Position numbers and translations under genes: made by a program. Shown here in pieces: positions 1-5,397 of a stretch of DNA of 5,612 nucleotides. The stretch is from Methylophilus sp. (lineage in GTDB: Bacteria; Pseudomonadota; Gammaproteobacteria; Burkholderiales; Methylophilaceae), in assembly GCA_027489475.1 (NCBI GenBank), contig JAIXZQ010000041.1, positions 1-5,612 of the forward strand, given 5' to 3'. The notes beneath the pieces were generated by a model that had not been told where the DNA came from, ran no database searches, and saw only the letters and a program-made list of their open reading frames with translations. The stretch's first letter is position 1, and each line of letters opens with the position of its first letter.

Positions 1-631
1 CATCAACATTTGAGTTAATCCCTGGACGGATTGCAGTCGGTGCTGGACTGCCTGCAACAGTACATAACGCGTTACCATTAGCGGCGGGCACCACAACCAG
101 TCGGTTAAAGAAGTCTTCTGGAACGCCATCATCCGAGGTTTCCAGCTCAACAGTGGTTCCAGGAGCCCCTGCCAATTGCACTGCACCCTCATTGTGTAAC
201 AGGTTTGGTTCAACACCAGGCACTGTGCCTGATACAGTTCGAACTTGGAACTCATTCACGCCCACACGCGCAAAGGCATTTTGTATGGCCTGTACTGCAG
301 AAACATCGGTGATGTTTGCAGCTGCCAAAAACCGATAAGTCGCATCCGCCACAAAGTCTAGAGGGACACCGCCCGCTGTACCATCTCCTGAATCTGTGAC
401 CAAGTGGTCCCACTGATTCGGAAAATTACCTGTCACCGCTTTAAAATTACGGATAGATTGGTCTGCCGTCGCCGTGTTATTTGACGCGGCTGCGCCTTGG
501 GCCGTGTCTGTTAAGCCTTCATAAGCCAACAATGCCCCTGTCGCCAAAATCGCCAATAGGGTTACCACAACCAGCAATTCCAACAGGGTAAAACCCTTTT
601 GTTTCGCTTTTCGCAAAGTCATACTTCTCAT
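1..631 (-). CDS. Type IV pilin-like prepilin (3' end outside window)
   Basis: The visible 210 residues begin with a class III (prepilin) signal. A basic leader of 13 residues ends in Lys-Gly, and the sequence continues FTLLELLVVV, so a PilD-type prepilin peptidase should cut after Gly13. Phe14 becomes residue 1 and Glu18 becomes the conserved Glu5 used in pilin assembly. A hydrophobic helix runs to about residue 37; the rest is a Gly/Ala/Thr/Asn-rich soluble domain with one Cys (residue 190) so far. The ATG at 631 is chosen because AGGAG lies 6 nt upstream; Met4 (ATG at 622) is a poorer alternative. The reading frame is open to the window edge. The protein should sit in the inner membrane and be assembled into a pilus or pseudopilus. 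Whether it is a major pilin, a minor pilin or a type II secretion pseudopilin cannot be decided without the C-terminus. Nearby PglL-type genes and a dedicated sigma-54 promoter favour an abundant, possibly glycosylated pilin. Confidence 0.88.
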   Translation of the reverse strand, partial: MRSMTLRKAKQKGFTLLELLVVVTLLAILATGALLAYEGLTDTAQGAAASNNTATADQSIRNFKAVTGNFPNQWDHLVTDSGDGTAGGVPLDFVADATYRFLAAANITDVSAVQAIQNAFARVGVNEFQVRTVSGTVPGVEPNLLHNEGAVQLAGAPGTTVELETSDDGVPEDFFNRLVVVPAANGNALCTVAGSPAPTAIRPGINSNVD

Positions 632-834
632 TGATTTCTCCTAGAGATTATTTTCTATTTACTGTATTTACAAACACGGGACGACTGTCCCGGCTTGACT
701 CCTCTCAGCCTTTATTAGGTTTACGCGACATGCCGACTCAGGCTAGGCTCCTGGCCGATGGGGGTGACCCTCTTTTGTGCACGCTCCTGTAGGGGCATCG
801 TGTTTTCAATTTGGATGGTGCTAAATTGAATACC
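632..834 (-). promoter_or_regulatory. Long structured 5' leader of the pilin mRNA
   Basis: The sigma-54 promoter predicts a start near 834, which gives a leader of about 203 nt. Structures visible by eye are: a stem with perfect 8-bp arms TTCAATTT/AAATTGAA (805-812, 823-830) at the 5' end; a CACG/CGTG-closed hairpin (780-802); a hairpin GGCT-GA/TC-A-AGCC with loop GAGGAG (692-710); and a perfect 6-bp stem with a 4-nt loop, CGGGAC/GTCCCG (677-692). The last two share their edge base. AGGAG occurs four times on the transcript strand (784-788, 748-752, 699-703, 638-642), the last being the ribosome-binding site. Repeated GGA motifs, one in a hairpin loop and one at the Shine-Dalgarno, are typical of CsrA/RsmA targets. 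The leader does not match a riboswitch class I can recognise. The structures are seen; the regulatory role is inferred. Confidence 0.5.
638..642 (-). promoter_or_regulatory. Shine-Dalgarno sequence of the pilin gene
   Basis: AGGAG on the minus strand lies 6 nt before the ATG at 631 and fixes the start at Met1 rather than Met4. It is the last of four AGGAG motifs in the leader, so it is also a possible target for a GGA-binding repressor such as CsrA/RsmA. Confidence 0.8.
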
Positions 835-840
835 TAGGTA
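831..840. repeat. Perfect 10-bp palindrome over the predicted pilin start site
   Basis: TACCTAGGTA is self-complementary over all ten bases and covers the predicted sigma-54 start (about 834). It could be a repressor site, part of the first leader hairpin, or chance. Confidence 0.4.
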
Positions 841-844
841 CTTT

Positions 845-860
845 AGCAACCAACGTGCCA
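845..860 (-). promoter_or_regulatory. Sigma-54 (RpoN) promoter of the pilin gene
   Basis: The minus strand reads TGGCACGTTGGTTGCT, which matches TGGCACR-N4-TTGCW at every defined position. The -24 GG is at 859-858 and the -12 GC at 847-846, with the required 10 nt between them. Transcription would start near 834 and run left into the prepilin gene. Sigma-54 promoters need an ATP-dependent enhancer-binding protein, and the DNA just upstream has suitable dyads and an IHF site. Confidence 0.88.
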
Positions 861-871
861 ATCAATTTTGT

Positions 872-945
872 ACCAATATAAGTGATTGATTTATATTGGT
901 TAAATAATATTTAACCAATTAATTATTTAATTAAAATAATTGGTT
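872..945. promoter_or_regulatory. Three overlapping phased dyads: probable enhancer (UAS) of the pilin promoter
   Basis: Dyad 1 has 10-bp perfect arms ACCAATATAA/TTATATTGGT (872-881, 891-900; centre 886). Dyad 2 has 11-bp perfect arms ATTGGTTAAAT/ATTTAACCAAT with a 3-bp spacer (895-905, 909-919; centre 907). Dyad 3 has 9-bp perfect arms AACCAATTA/TAATTGGTT (913-921, 937-945; centre 929). The centres are 21 and 22 bp apart, two helical turns, so protein dimers would sit on one face of the DNA. A further ATTGGT lies at 948-953. The array spans about -38 to -111 from the predicted start. The activator's identity is unknown; a PilR- or PrsR-like NtrC-family protein is a reasonable guess. Confidence 0.65.
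879..891 (-). promoter_or_regulatory. IHF binding site upstream of the pilin promoter
   Basis: The minus strand reads AATCAATCACTTA, a full match to the IHF consensus WATCAANNNNTTR, in AT-rich DNA about 45-57 bp upstream of the predicted start. IHF normally bends DNA between a sigma-54 promoter and its activator sites, which fits this position. The site falls in the spacer and inner arms of dyad 1 (872-900), so IHF and an activator might compete there. Confidence 0.6.
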
Positions 946-953
946 GTATTGGT

Positions 954-1113
954 TTATAAAGTACAGATGGTTGTTGTTTACAGCCGAATTGACAGACAAA
1001 TACCGTCATTGGCATCAGCGCTAAATCGGTATGCTGGGACAGAAAATTTTGCGGGTATGGTTTTTTAAGGCGGGAAATCAACGGTTAAAAACATGTTTAC
1101 ACATCGCGAAAGT
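954..1113. other. Spacer between the ligase gene stop and the pilin enhancer
   Basis: No gene, tRNA or convincing terminator is seen. A weak 7-bp inverted repeat ACACATC/GATGTGT (1099-1105, 1122-1128) overlaps the stop codon of the gene ending at 1114. On the minus strand it is followed by AAACATGTTTTT, so at best it is a weak terminator, and read-through into the pilin gene is possible. Confidence 0.4.
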
Positions 1114-2907
1114 TCATTGTTGATGTGTCAATTTCCTTTGTGCAGCCTCATATAGCGCACGATATGCAGGCAACCATTGCGAAGGCACACTTTTAAGTCT
1201 GTCTGTGTACTCTTCAGGATAAGACTGTATCGCGCGTAGCATGGCTTGTTCTGCTGCTTGCGGCAGTTGCTGTTGCAACAAATACAGGGGCGCCAAATAG
1301 GCTGACTTGGGCATTGGCAATACTTTAAGTGAAAGATCGTTGATGGCCTGTTTACCTGCCTGATCTACAGGTAGGTATTCGATTGCAAGAAGGAATAATG
1401 GGTAACTGTAGGCTGCCAACAGGCTTTTCTGATTAAGCCAAGCAATTGTTGCGTAATAGTGACTTAACTGCTGCGCATTCAGCCGACCTGGCATTAGGCC
1501 TCTGACACATTCGTCAAGCTGATAGTAACTGTAACTGGTATGTACACAAATACATAAGCCTAGGCTGGTGAGCAACGTCGTAAGCTTGGCACAGCAACGA
1601 CTGCTTAGCCGCGAGAGGCGATAACGCCCATGATGTGTCAGGCCAATCAGATATGCGCTGAGCCCTAAAAAATAGGCGTAACTGAGGGGATATTCGAGTG
1701 ATGCATGGATACCGATTACAGACAGTACCGAGATTAACCACCATTGTGAGTAAGTGTGTGGTTGCTTAATGACGGTCCATAACCAACAACACAGCGGCAT
1801 AAAAACCAGCAAGCTGCCGATGAGTCCGATTTCGGTCAACGTAAATATCAACAAATTGTGTGGATGCTCGTAACTTCCGGGCATGCCTTGAGGTAGGGCA
1901 TTGTCTAGAGTGCTAAAAGTAAGCCATCGGGTTTGCCCCATGCCATAGCCTAACCATGGCTGCTGACAAAATAGCTGCAAACTCTGCTGCCACATATAAA
2001 AGCGCATTTTTACCCCCCCAATTGCTTGGGGATTGCCAAACTCATCAAATCGTTGCAAAGCAGTGGTGAAAAAGGCCTGCGCGGTTTCAGCAATCAGGTA
2101 TTGAGTAAGCGCATAGAGGGGCAGCATGAACAGCAAAATATATGCGGATTGCCGCGCTGCGAGACCGATGGCATCTGTCTTCTTGTTGGCAAACCAAAAC
2201 GCCAATATTGTCATACTCATCATGTACAACCAGCCACTTCTTGATCCTGAAATCGTCAGTAGTATTAGGCACACCAAAAGACTGGCGGAGATGTATATTC
2301 GCCTTAATAAAGAGGATGAGCCAGCTGGTATTTGTCCGCCTCCATGAATGAATAAAATGCTTGCGATGCCAAGTGCAGAAAAGCTTGATAGATGATTGGC
2401 CTGAGCAATAGCCCCGTAGCCGCCCGCAAGCCAGGGATGTGGCGTGATAATCCCGGCTTTTTGCGCCACCTGAAGTAAAAGATAAAAAATATTGAACCAT
2501 GCCCCGAATACAATCGTATGGGCTAAGCGGCGGATTATTTCTGGCAGAGCCATCACTGTCTTGTGGTATGCGCCAAGGAATATCAGCATTACTGCCCATA
2601 GCACGTATAGGGCATAGGTGAGCGCTTGCGATCGTGTGGGAATGAGACCCACATTGTATTGATATACCATCAAGGGGATTAACCCCAATATGGCGAGGCT
2701 GAAATAGGGAAGATTGAGTGACCGCCAACTTGCCCAGTTAAACAACGGATAGAGCGCCAATAACCCCAAGATAAAGGCAGCGGACTCATTGTAAAAAGAA
2801 GGGATAGGCACTGTGTGATAGCCCAACATAAAGGGAAGTACAAACAGTGCAGCAACCAGCATTAGGCTGTAGTCTTGCCTTATTACTTTTGTGGCTGAGT
2901 TATGCAT
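1114..2907 (-). CDS. PglL-type O-oligosaccharyltransferase (Wzy/O-antigen ligase fold)
   Basis: A polytopic inner-membrane protein of 597 residues that should transfer a lipid-linked glycan to Ser/Thr of periplasmic proteins such as pilin. Signatures, in order: the PglL N-terminal pattern with His31, Pro34, Pro36 and SFYNE (37-41); QANH (169-172); the SGSRSGW loop with Arg223; Arg302 four residues before Trp306; GYGMG (320-324); the Wzy_C core EHPHN (347-351), probably with His350 as catalytic histidine, followed by E359/G361; and His401-x3-E405-YPL, typical of the Wzy_C_2 part. From about residue 465 it ends in a soluble, TPR-like helical region. The length is usual for PglL. The ATG at 2907 directly follows an in-frame TAA and lacks a good Shine-Dalgarno, so it may depend on transcription and translation from the upstream gene 68 nt away. 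WaaL (lipid A-core ligase) or Wzy polymerase is the alternative; the SFYxE and HxxxEYPL motifs and the adjacent pilin favour PglL. Confidence 0.8.
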   Translation of the reverse strand: MHNSATKVIRQDYSLMLVAALFVLPFMLGYHTVPIPSFYNESAAFILGLLALYPLFNWASWRSLNLPYFSLAILGLIPLMVYQYNVGLIPTRSQALTYALYVLWAVMLIFLGAYHKTVMALPEIIRRLAHTIVFGAWFNIFYLLLQVAQKAGIITPHPWLAGGYGAIAQANHLSSFSALGIASILFIHGGGQIPAGSSSLLRRIYISASLLVCLILLTISGSRSGWLYMMSMTILAFWFANKKTDAIGLAARQSAYILLFMLPLYALTQYLIAETAQAFFTTALQRFDEFGNPQAIGGVKMRFYMWQQSLQLFCQQPWLGYGMGQTRWLTFSTLDNALPQGMPGSYEHPHNLLIFTLTEIGLIGSLLVFMPLCCWLWTVIKQPHTYSQWWLISVLSVIGIHASLEYPLSYAYFLGLSAYLIGLTHHGRYRLSRLSSRCCAKLTTLLTSLGLCICVHTSYSYYQLDECVRGLMPGRLNAQQLSHYYATIAWLNQKSLLAAYSYPLFLLAIEYLPVDQAGKQAINDLSLKVLPMPKSAYLAPLYLLQQQLPQAAEQAMLRAIQSYPEEYTDRLKSVPSQWLPAYRALYEAAQRKLTHQQ

Positions 2908-2975
2908 TTAACTATTAACGCAGGTAATCACCGCCACGCATCCACGCGATGACTGGATTTTTCTTCGCGCGAATC

Positions 2976-4664
2976 TCAAGTGGCATCATTTGGTTTAGTC
3001 ATCTGCGTATGTTGCGCCGGTTTTTTCGGTGGACGTGCGTCTAACAATACATTAAGAAAATGTTGCATATACATTGGCGAGAAATACGCCAGCATGCTGT
3101 TGAGCTTAATAGGATAAGCATTCAATGTCGCATTGAGATAGCTGACCGCTTGACTATGTTTGCCCCCAAGCTCGAGGAGCAGGCTGTGATAATAGGCCGC
3201 GCGCATCTCTGGTTGGTAACGCATCACCGACTTAGTCAGCCATAATTTGCTGTCGATGTCATGATGATCTACCTGTATTTTTTGCACGAACAGGCGTTCG
3301 GCAAATGGCGCGAGTAAGGTGTATCGATGTACCCATTGCAGTTGCGCTAGAGTATCGGGATGTTGCAGGCTGCCGCGCGCCGCCTGCGTCAGCTTGGCAT
3401 TTGCAACGCCTACAGTAGCAAGTGCTGCCAGCAGCGCGAGCAAGCTAGCTAAGCTGGCAATGGTAAGGATTACGGGCCGTTTAAGCGGCTTAACTTGATA
3501 ATCGCCCACGCCAAGCAAAAAGGCCAGTAACATCAAATAAAATAGGTGATGAAACGGCGCACTGAACAGACTCACGGCGAACAGCAAACCGACACTGCTC
3601 AGCAGCCAGAGTTGTTCCATCTGCAGCATGCGCCAATGTATGGCGCGCAGCCAAGTGACAAGGGCCACCACCCAGGCCAGCAACGCAAACAGTCCAAACT
3701 CAAGAAGCAGTTGAACGAAAGCGTTTGGCGCATGATTGAATACGCCGACACGGCCAGGAATCGCAGGGTGTGTGATGGCTAAAAAGGATTGCCAGCCAAC
3801 GTTGCCAGCGCCAACGCCCAACCAAGGGTGAGTAAACGCGATGTGCGCAGCGACTTTGATGGTCTGCCACGCTCCGGCCGTAGTGGCTTGCGGCGCATGT
3901 GGTAGCTGCCAGCATAGGACGGAATACACTGGCACCGAGAGCAGGGCAAAATGTAACCAAAGCCGGCGCAGGCGGCTACCGGTGTGGGTTCGTATTGCGA
4001 CAATCTGCTGGGCAAGCGCCACGAGCACTAGCAACGCAATCAGCCACCAGCCATGAGCGCCTAACAACAAGCAAGTCCCTGCCAATAACAGCGCCGCCGT
4101 GACAACGGCTAGCCACCTGGAGAGCTGTTGCTGGACAGCCAAGTACAGCCAGGCACTCAGCCCCATGGCCATAGATACTGCTGCAAAATCATGCAGCTGG
4201 CTGACCGTTTGTTTGAGGTTAAACCAAAGCGCAAACGGCTGTTGTGAAAACAAAGACACCAGCGATATGGCCAGCGCTGTCGCTAATGCAGCACGAGCGC
4301 ACACGCTGGCCAGCGTCGCCCAGCCAAACACCTGTCTTAGCACCTGACCAACCACCACCATCCAACCTGCTGTCAACAGATATCCCAGCGTGGTCAATGC
4401 CACGGAATGAGAATGCAATGCGCCCAACATCCATTGCAAGACAGTGAGCGCCATCATCAGCCCGAACAACAAACTGGTTTGCGGCAAAGGCAACGACCGC
4501 ATGCCAACTTGACGCATGACCCAGTAAACCAGTGTACCCGCCATCAGCACACTTAGCCAAATCGCCCAAAAATACGGCACGACTGAGTACCCGATAACCC
4601 CAAAGAGTGGCAACAAATATAGAAAACCAGGAAGTTGTGACCATTTGCTTTGCATGAAACCCAC
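2976..4664 (-). CDS. Diverged PglL/Wzy-like membrane protein lacking key ligase residues
   Basis: A 562-residue polytopic membrane protein with the same plan as the downstream ligase: hydrophobic helices to about residue 420, then a soluble helical tail. It aligns by eye at PWLGVGAGNVGW (280-291, against PWLGYGMGQTRW) and at NHAPN-x7-E-x-G (310-324, against EHPHN-x7-E-x-G). The active-site-type residues are changed: SGSRSGW corresponds to LGAHGWW (Arg lost), the Arg before the conserved Trp266 is Thr262, the His next to Asn314 is Pro313 (His311 is kept), the N-terminal SFYxE is absent, and HxxxEYPL is lost. It is thus an intact paralogue that is either non-catalytic or altered in mechanism or substrate. 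The start given is GTG (4664); ATG at 4655 (residue 4) is as plausible, as neither has a strong Shine-Dalgarno. In-frame TGA TAA lie seven codons upstream of the GTG. It is first in a probable two-gene operon behind a sigma-54-type promoter. A polymerase or flippase-like role cannot be excluded. Confidence 0.7.
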   Translation of the reverse strand: MGFMQSKWSQLPGFLYLLPLFGVIGYSVVPYFWAIWLSVLMAGTLVYWVMRQVGMRSLPLPQTSLLFGLMMALTVLQWMLGALHSHSVALTTLGYLLTAGWMVVVGQVLRQVFGWATLASVCARAALATALAISLVSLFSQQPFALWFNLKQTVSQLHDFAAVSMAMGLSAWLYLAVQQQLSRWLAVVTAALLLAGTCLLLGAHGWWLIALLVLVALAQQIVAIRTHTGSRLRRLWLHFALLSVPVYSVLCWQLPHAPQATTAGAWQTIKVAAHIAFTHPWLGVGAGNVGWQSFLAITHPAIPGRVGVFNHAPNAFVQLLLEFGLFALLAWVVALVTWLRAIHWRMLQMEQLWLLSSVGLLFAVSLFSAPFHHLFYLMLLAFLLGVGDYQVKPLKRPVILTIASLASLLALLAALATVGVANAKLTQAARGSLQHPDTLAQLQWVHRYTLLAPFAERLFVQKIQVDHHDIDSKLWLTKSVMRYQPEMRAAYYHSLLLELGGKHSQAVSYLNATLNAYPIKLNSMLAYFSPMYMQHFLNVLLDARPPKKPAQHTQMTKPNDAT

Positions 4665-4698
4665 TTTACTTATTTTGATTTATCACGAGCCCATTGAA

Positions 4699-4714
4699 AG
4701 CAGACTCCATGCCA
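4699..4714 (-). promoter_or_regulatory. Sigma-54-type promoter of the two-gene ligase operon
   Basis: The minus strand reads TGGCATGGAGTCTGCT. The -24 GG (4713-4712) and -12 GC (4701-4700) are intact and 10 nt apart; it differs from TGGCACR-N4-TTGCW at two positions (C to T, T to C). The start would be near 4688, 24 nt before the GTG at 4664. A near-consensus IHF site and a dyad resembling the pilin enhancer lie immediately upstream, in the same order as at the pilin promoter. Confidence 0.68.
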
Positions 4715-4729
4715 TGATGAGCGGCCATT

Positions 4730-4742
4730 TAACATACTGATT
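4730..4742 (-). promoter_or_regulatory. Probable IHF site upstream of the ligase operon promoter
   Basis: The minus strand reads AATCAGTATGTTA, one mismatch from WATCAANNNNTTR, at about -43 to -55 from the predicted start. Orientation and distance from the promoter nearly equal those of the IHF site at the pilin promoter, which makes chance less likely. Confidence 0.42.
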
Positions 4743-4758
4743 TAAATATGATTTAAAT
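4740..4758. promoter_or_regulatory. Dyad with the same core as the pilin enhancer
   Basis: Perfect 8-bp arms ATTTAAAT/ATTTAAAT (4740-4747, 4751-4758) are separated by 3 bp. The core TTAAAT-N3-ATTTAA equals the core of pilin dyad 2 (897-917 region), with the same spacer length. The centre is about -61 from the predicted start, against -72 for pilin dyad 2. The stretch also reads as a direct repeat TGATTTAAAT at 4738-4747 and 4749-4758, so low complexity is the alternative explanation. Confidence 0.48.
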
Positions 4759-4812
4759 GAATTTAATTTAGACAGTCGCTCAATGTGTGTGCTTTCAGCC
4801 AGAACAGTTGAG

Positions 4813-4826
4813 GGTTATCAACCAAT
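4813..4826. promoter_or_regulatory. Possible distal activator half-site (GGTT-atc-AACCAAT)
   Basis: GGTTATCAACCAAT holds the ACCAAT word that recurs in the pilin enhancer, within a small GGTT/AACC inverted repeat. It lies about 125-138 bp upstream of the predicted ligase operon start, a usual distance for a sigma-54 activator site. Only one half resembles the pilin sites. Confidence 0.3.
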
Positions 4827-4852
4827 CACGCTGACACAGCATGGCAGACTTG

Positions 4853-4883
4853 CAAAGAAAAAACCCAGGTTCGCACCTGGGTT
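4853..4883 (-). terminator. Strong rho-independent terminator, minus strand
   Basis: On the minus strand a perfect 9-bp stem AACCCAGGT/ACCTGGGTT (4883-4875, 4870-4862) with a GCGA (GNRA) tetraloop is followed by TTTTTCTTTG. There is no T-tract on the other side, so it acts only on leftward transcripts. No protein-coding gene on the minus strand lies to its right in this window, so it must end a non-coding transcript or a very short ORF. Confidence 0.85.
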
Positions 4884-5033
4884 GAATGCCATCCTCAAGC
4901 AGGGAGATTCTGAACATAAAACGCACTGATCATCAAAGAATCACGTGGTCGTTTTATTGCAGAGGATGATGGTAATAAGCGTTAAGAGATTAAAGAAGAT
5001 CACAAACGTGGACATTCTGCATCGCTATCCACA
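4854..5033 (-). ncRNA. Candidate small RNA of about 180 nt
   Basis: The interval lies between a sigma-54-like promoter (5044-5059, predicted start about 5033) and the intrinsic terminator ending near 4854. It holds no convincing ORF; frames of 10-12 codons exist but lack good ribosome-binding sites. The transcript can fold into three elements: a 7-bp stem CATCCTC/GAGGATG (4968-4962, 4896-4890) that encloses a long bulged hairpin (4957-4916) made of ATAAAACG/CGTTTTAT, then CAC/GTG, then TGAT/ATCA around a 9-nt loop, and after these the terminator hairpin. This layout is that of a trans-acting sRNA or protein-binding RNA. I recognise no known family. A decayed gene remnant that kept its terminator is the main alternative. 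Confidence 0.48.
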
Positions 5034-5043
5034 GTGGAGATTT

Positions 5044-5059
5044 AGCAGGTTTTATGCCA
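5044..5059 (-). promoter_or_regulatory. Sigma-54-like promoter of the small RNA candidate
   Basis: The minus strand reads TGGCATAAAACCTGCT, with GG (5058-5057) and GC (5046-5045) 10 nt apart. It has the same two deviations from consensus as the ligase operon promoter (TGGCAT instead of TGGCAC, CTGCT instead of TTGCT). Upstream support is weaker: a two-mismatch IHF-like site at the TTGATT block near 5081 and an AACCA/TGGTT pair at 5131-5146. Confidence 0.48.
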
Positions 5060-5397
5060 ATTTAAAACACGCCACAAGGCTTGATTTTAGTAGGCGGACG
5101 TCGCGCACCTGTGCATACTTGGCTGTTTAAAACCACCTCTTTGGTTGATTTCATACAAAACAACGTTTATTAGAGAGTCGCCAAACCACCGCGTATCAAG
5201 CAAAAAACGCTCTGTCTCCTAACTAAAGTGACGGACATGCGTCTATCAACTATCGCATGGAATTAATTCTTCAATGTTGTAGTCTATGCGGCATACTATC
5301 ACTTGGCGTGGCAGCCGATGCTTTTACGCCGCCGCGGTCTCTGCATACATCGCATGTTTAACCCTTGATTTTTTTACGCGCAAAAGATGGCATTTCA
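5060..5397. other. Gene-free region upstream of the nudB-type gene
   Basis: No coding region, tRNA or clear sigma-70 promoter is supported. It holds a short inverted repeat CATGCG/CGCATG (5236-5241, 5254-5259) and a compact palindrome TATGC-G-GCATA (5285-5295), either of which could be an operator for the gene starting at 5398. The best -10-like element (TACTAT, 5294-5299) lacks a good -35. Confidence 0.4.
5131..5146. promoter_or_regulatory. Possible activator site upstream of the small RNA promoter
   Basis: AACCA-N6-TGGTT lies at about -98 to -113 from the predicted small RNA start. TTGGTTGAT (5141-5149) is a 9-bp word that also occurs, on the other strand, in the distal half-site of the ligase operon (4817-4825). 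The arms are only 5 bp, so this is tentative. Confidence 0.22.

Noticed and set aside
153..338. Plus-strand open frame of 61 codons
   Set aside because: It is antisense to the prepilin gene, which has a clear class III signal and a good ribosome-binding site.
740..775. Cobalamin riboswitch at the pilin leader
   Set aside because: Only the GCCAGGAG-type box is approximated; the upstream CCGCAACTGT-type and GCCACTG elements and the usual spacing are absent, and a pilin gene is not a typical target.
632..834. Cyclic di-GMP (GEMM-I) riboswitch
   Set aside because: This is a plausible idea for a pilin leader, but the CACGCACAGGGCAAACC and GGACGCAAAGCCUCCGGCC signatures are not present.
989..994. 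Perfect -35 hexamer TTGACA on the plus strand
   Set aside because: No -10 element occurs at 16-18 nt and there is no rightward gene for it to drive.
1087..1128. Terminator after the ligase gene
   Set aside because: The 7-bp stem has a long loop, overlaps the stop codon and is AT-rich, so it is too weak to call with confidence.
2087..2728. Long minus-strand open frame of 213 codons
   Set aside because: It lies wholly inside the ligase gene in another frame, lacks any recognisable domain or start signal, and the ligase frame carries clear family motifs.
2920..2936. Sigma-54-like sequence between the two ligase genes (TGGCGG...CTGC, minus strand)
   Set aside because: There are 12 nt instead of 10 between GG and GC, which sigma-54 does not tolerate.
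4219..4644. Minus-strand open frame of 141 codons
   Set aside because: It is an out-of-frame shadow of the diverged ligase paralogue, without its own motifs.
4945..5130. Plus-strand open frame of 61 codons
   Set aside because: It has no ribosome-binding site and an unconvincing composition, and it runs antisense over the small RNA candidate and its promoter.
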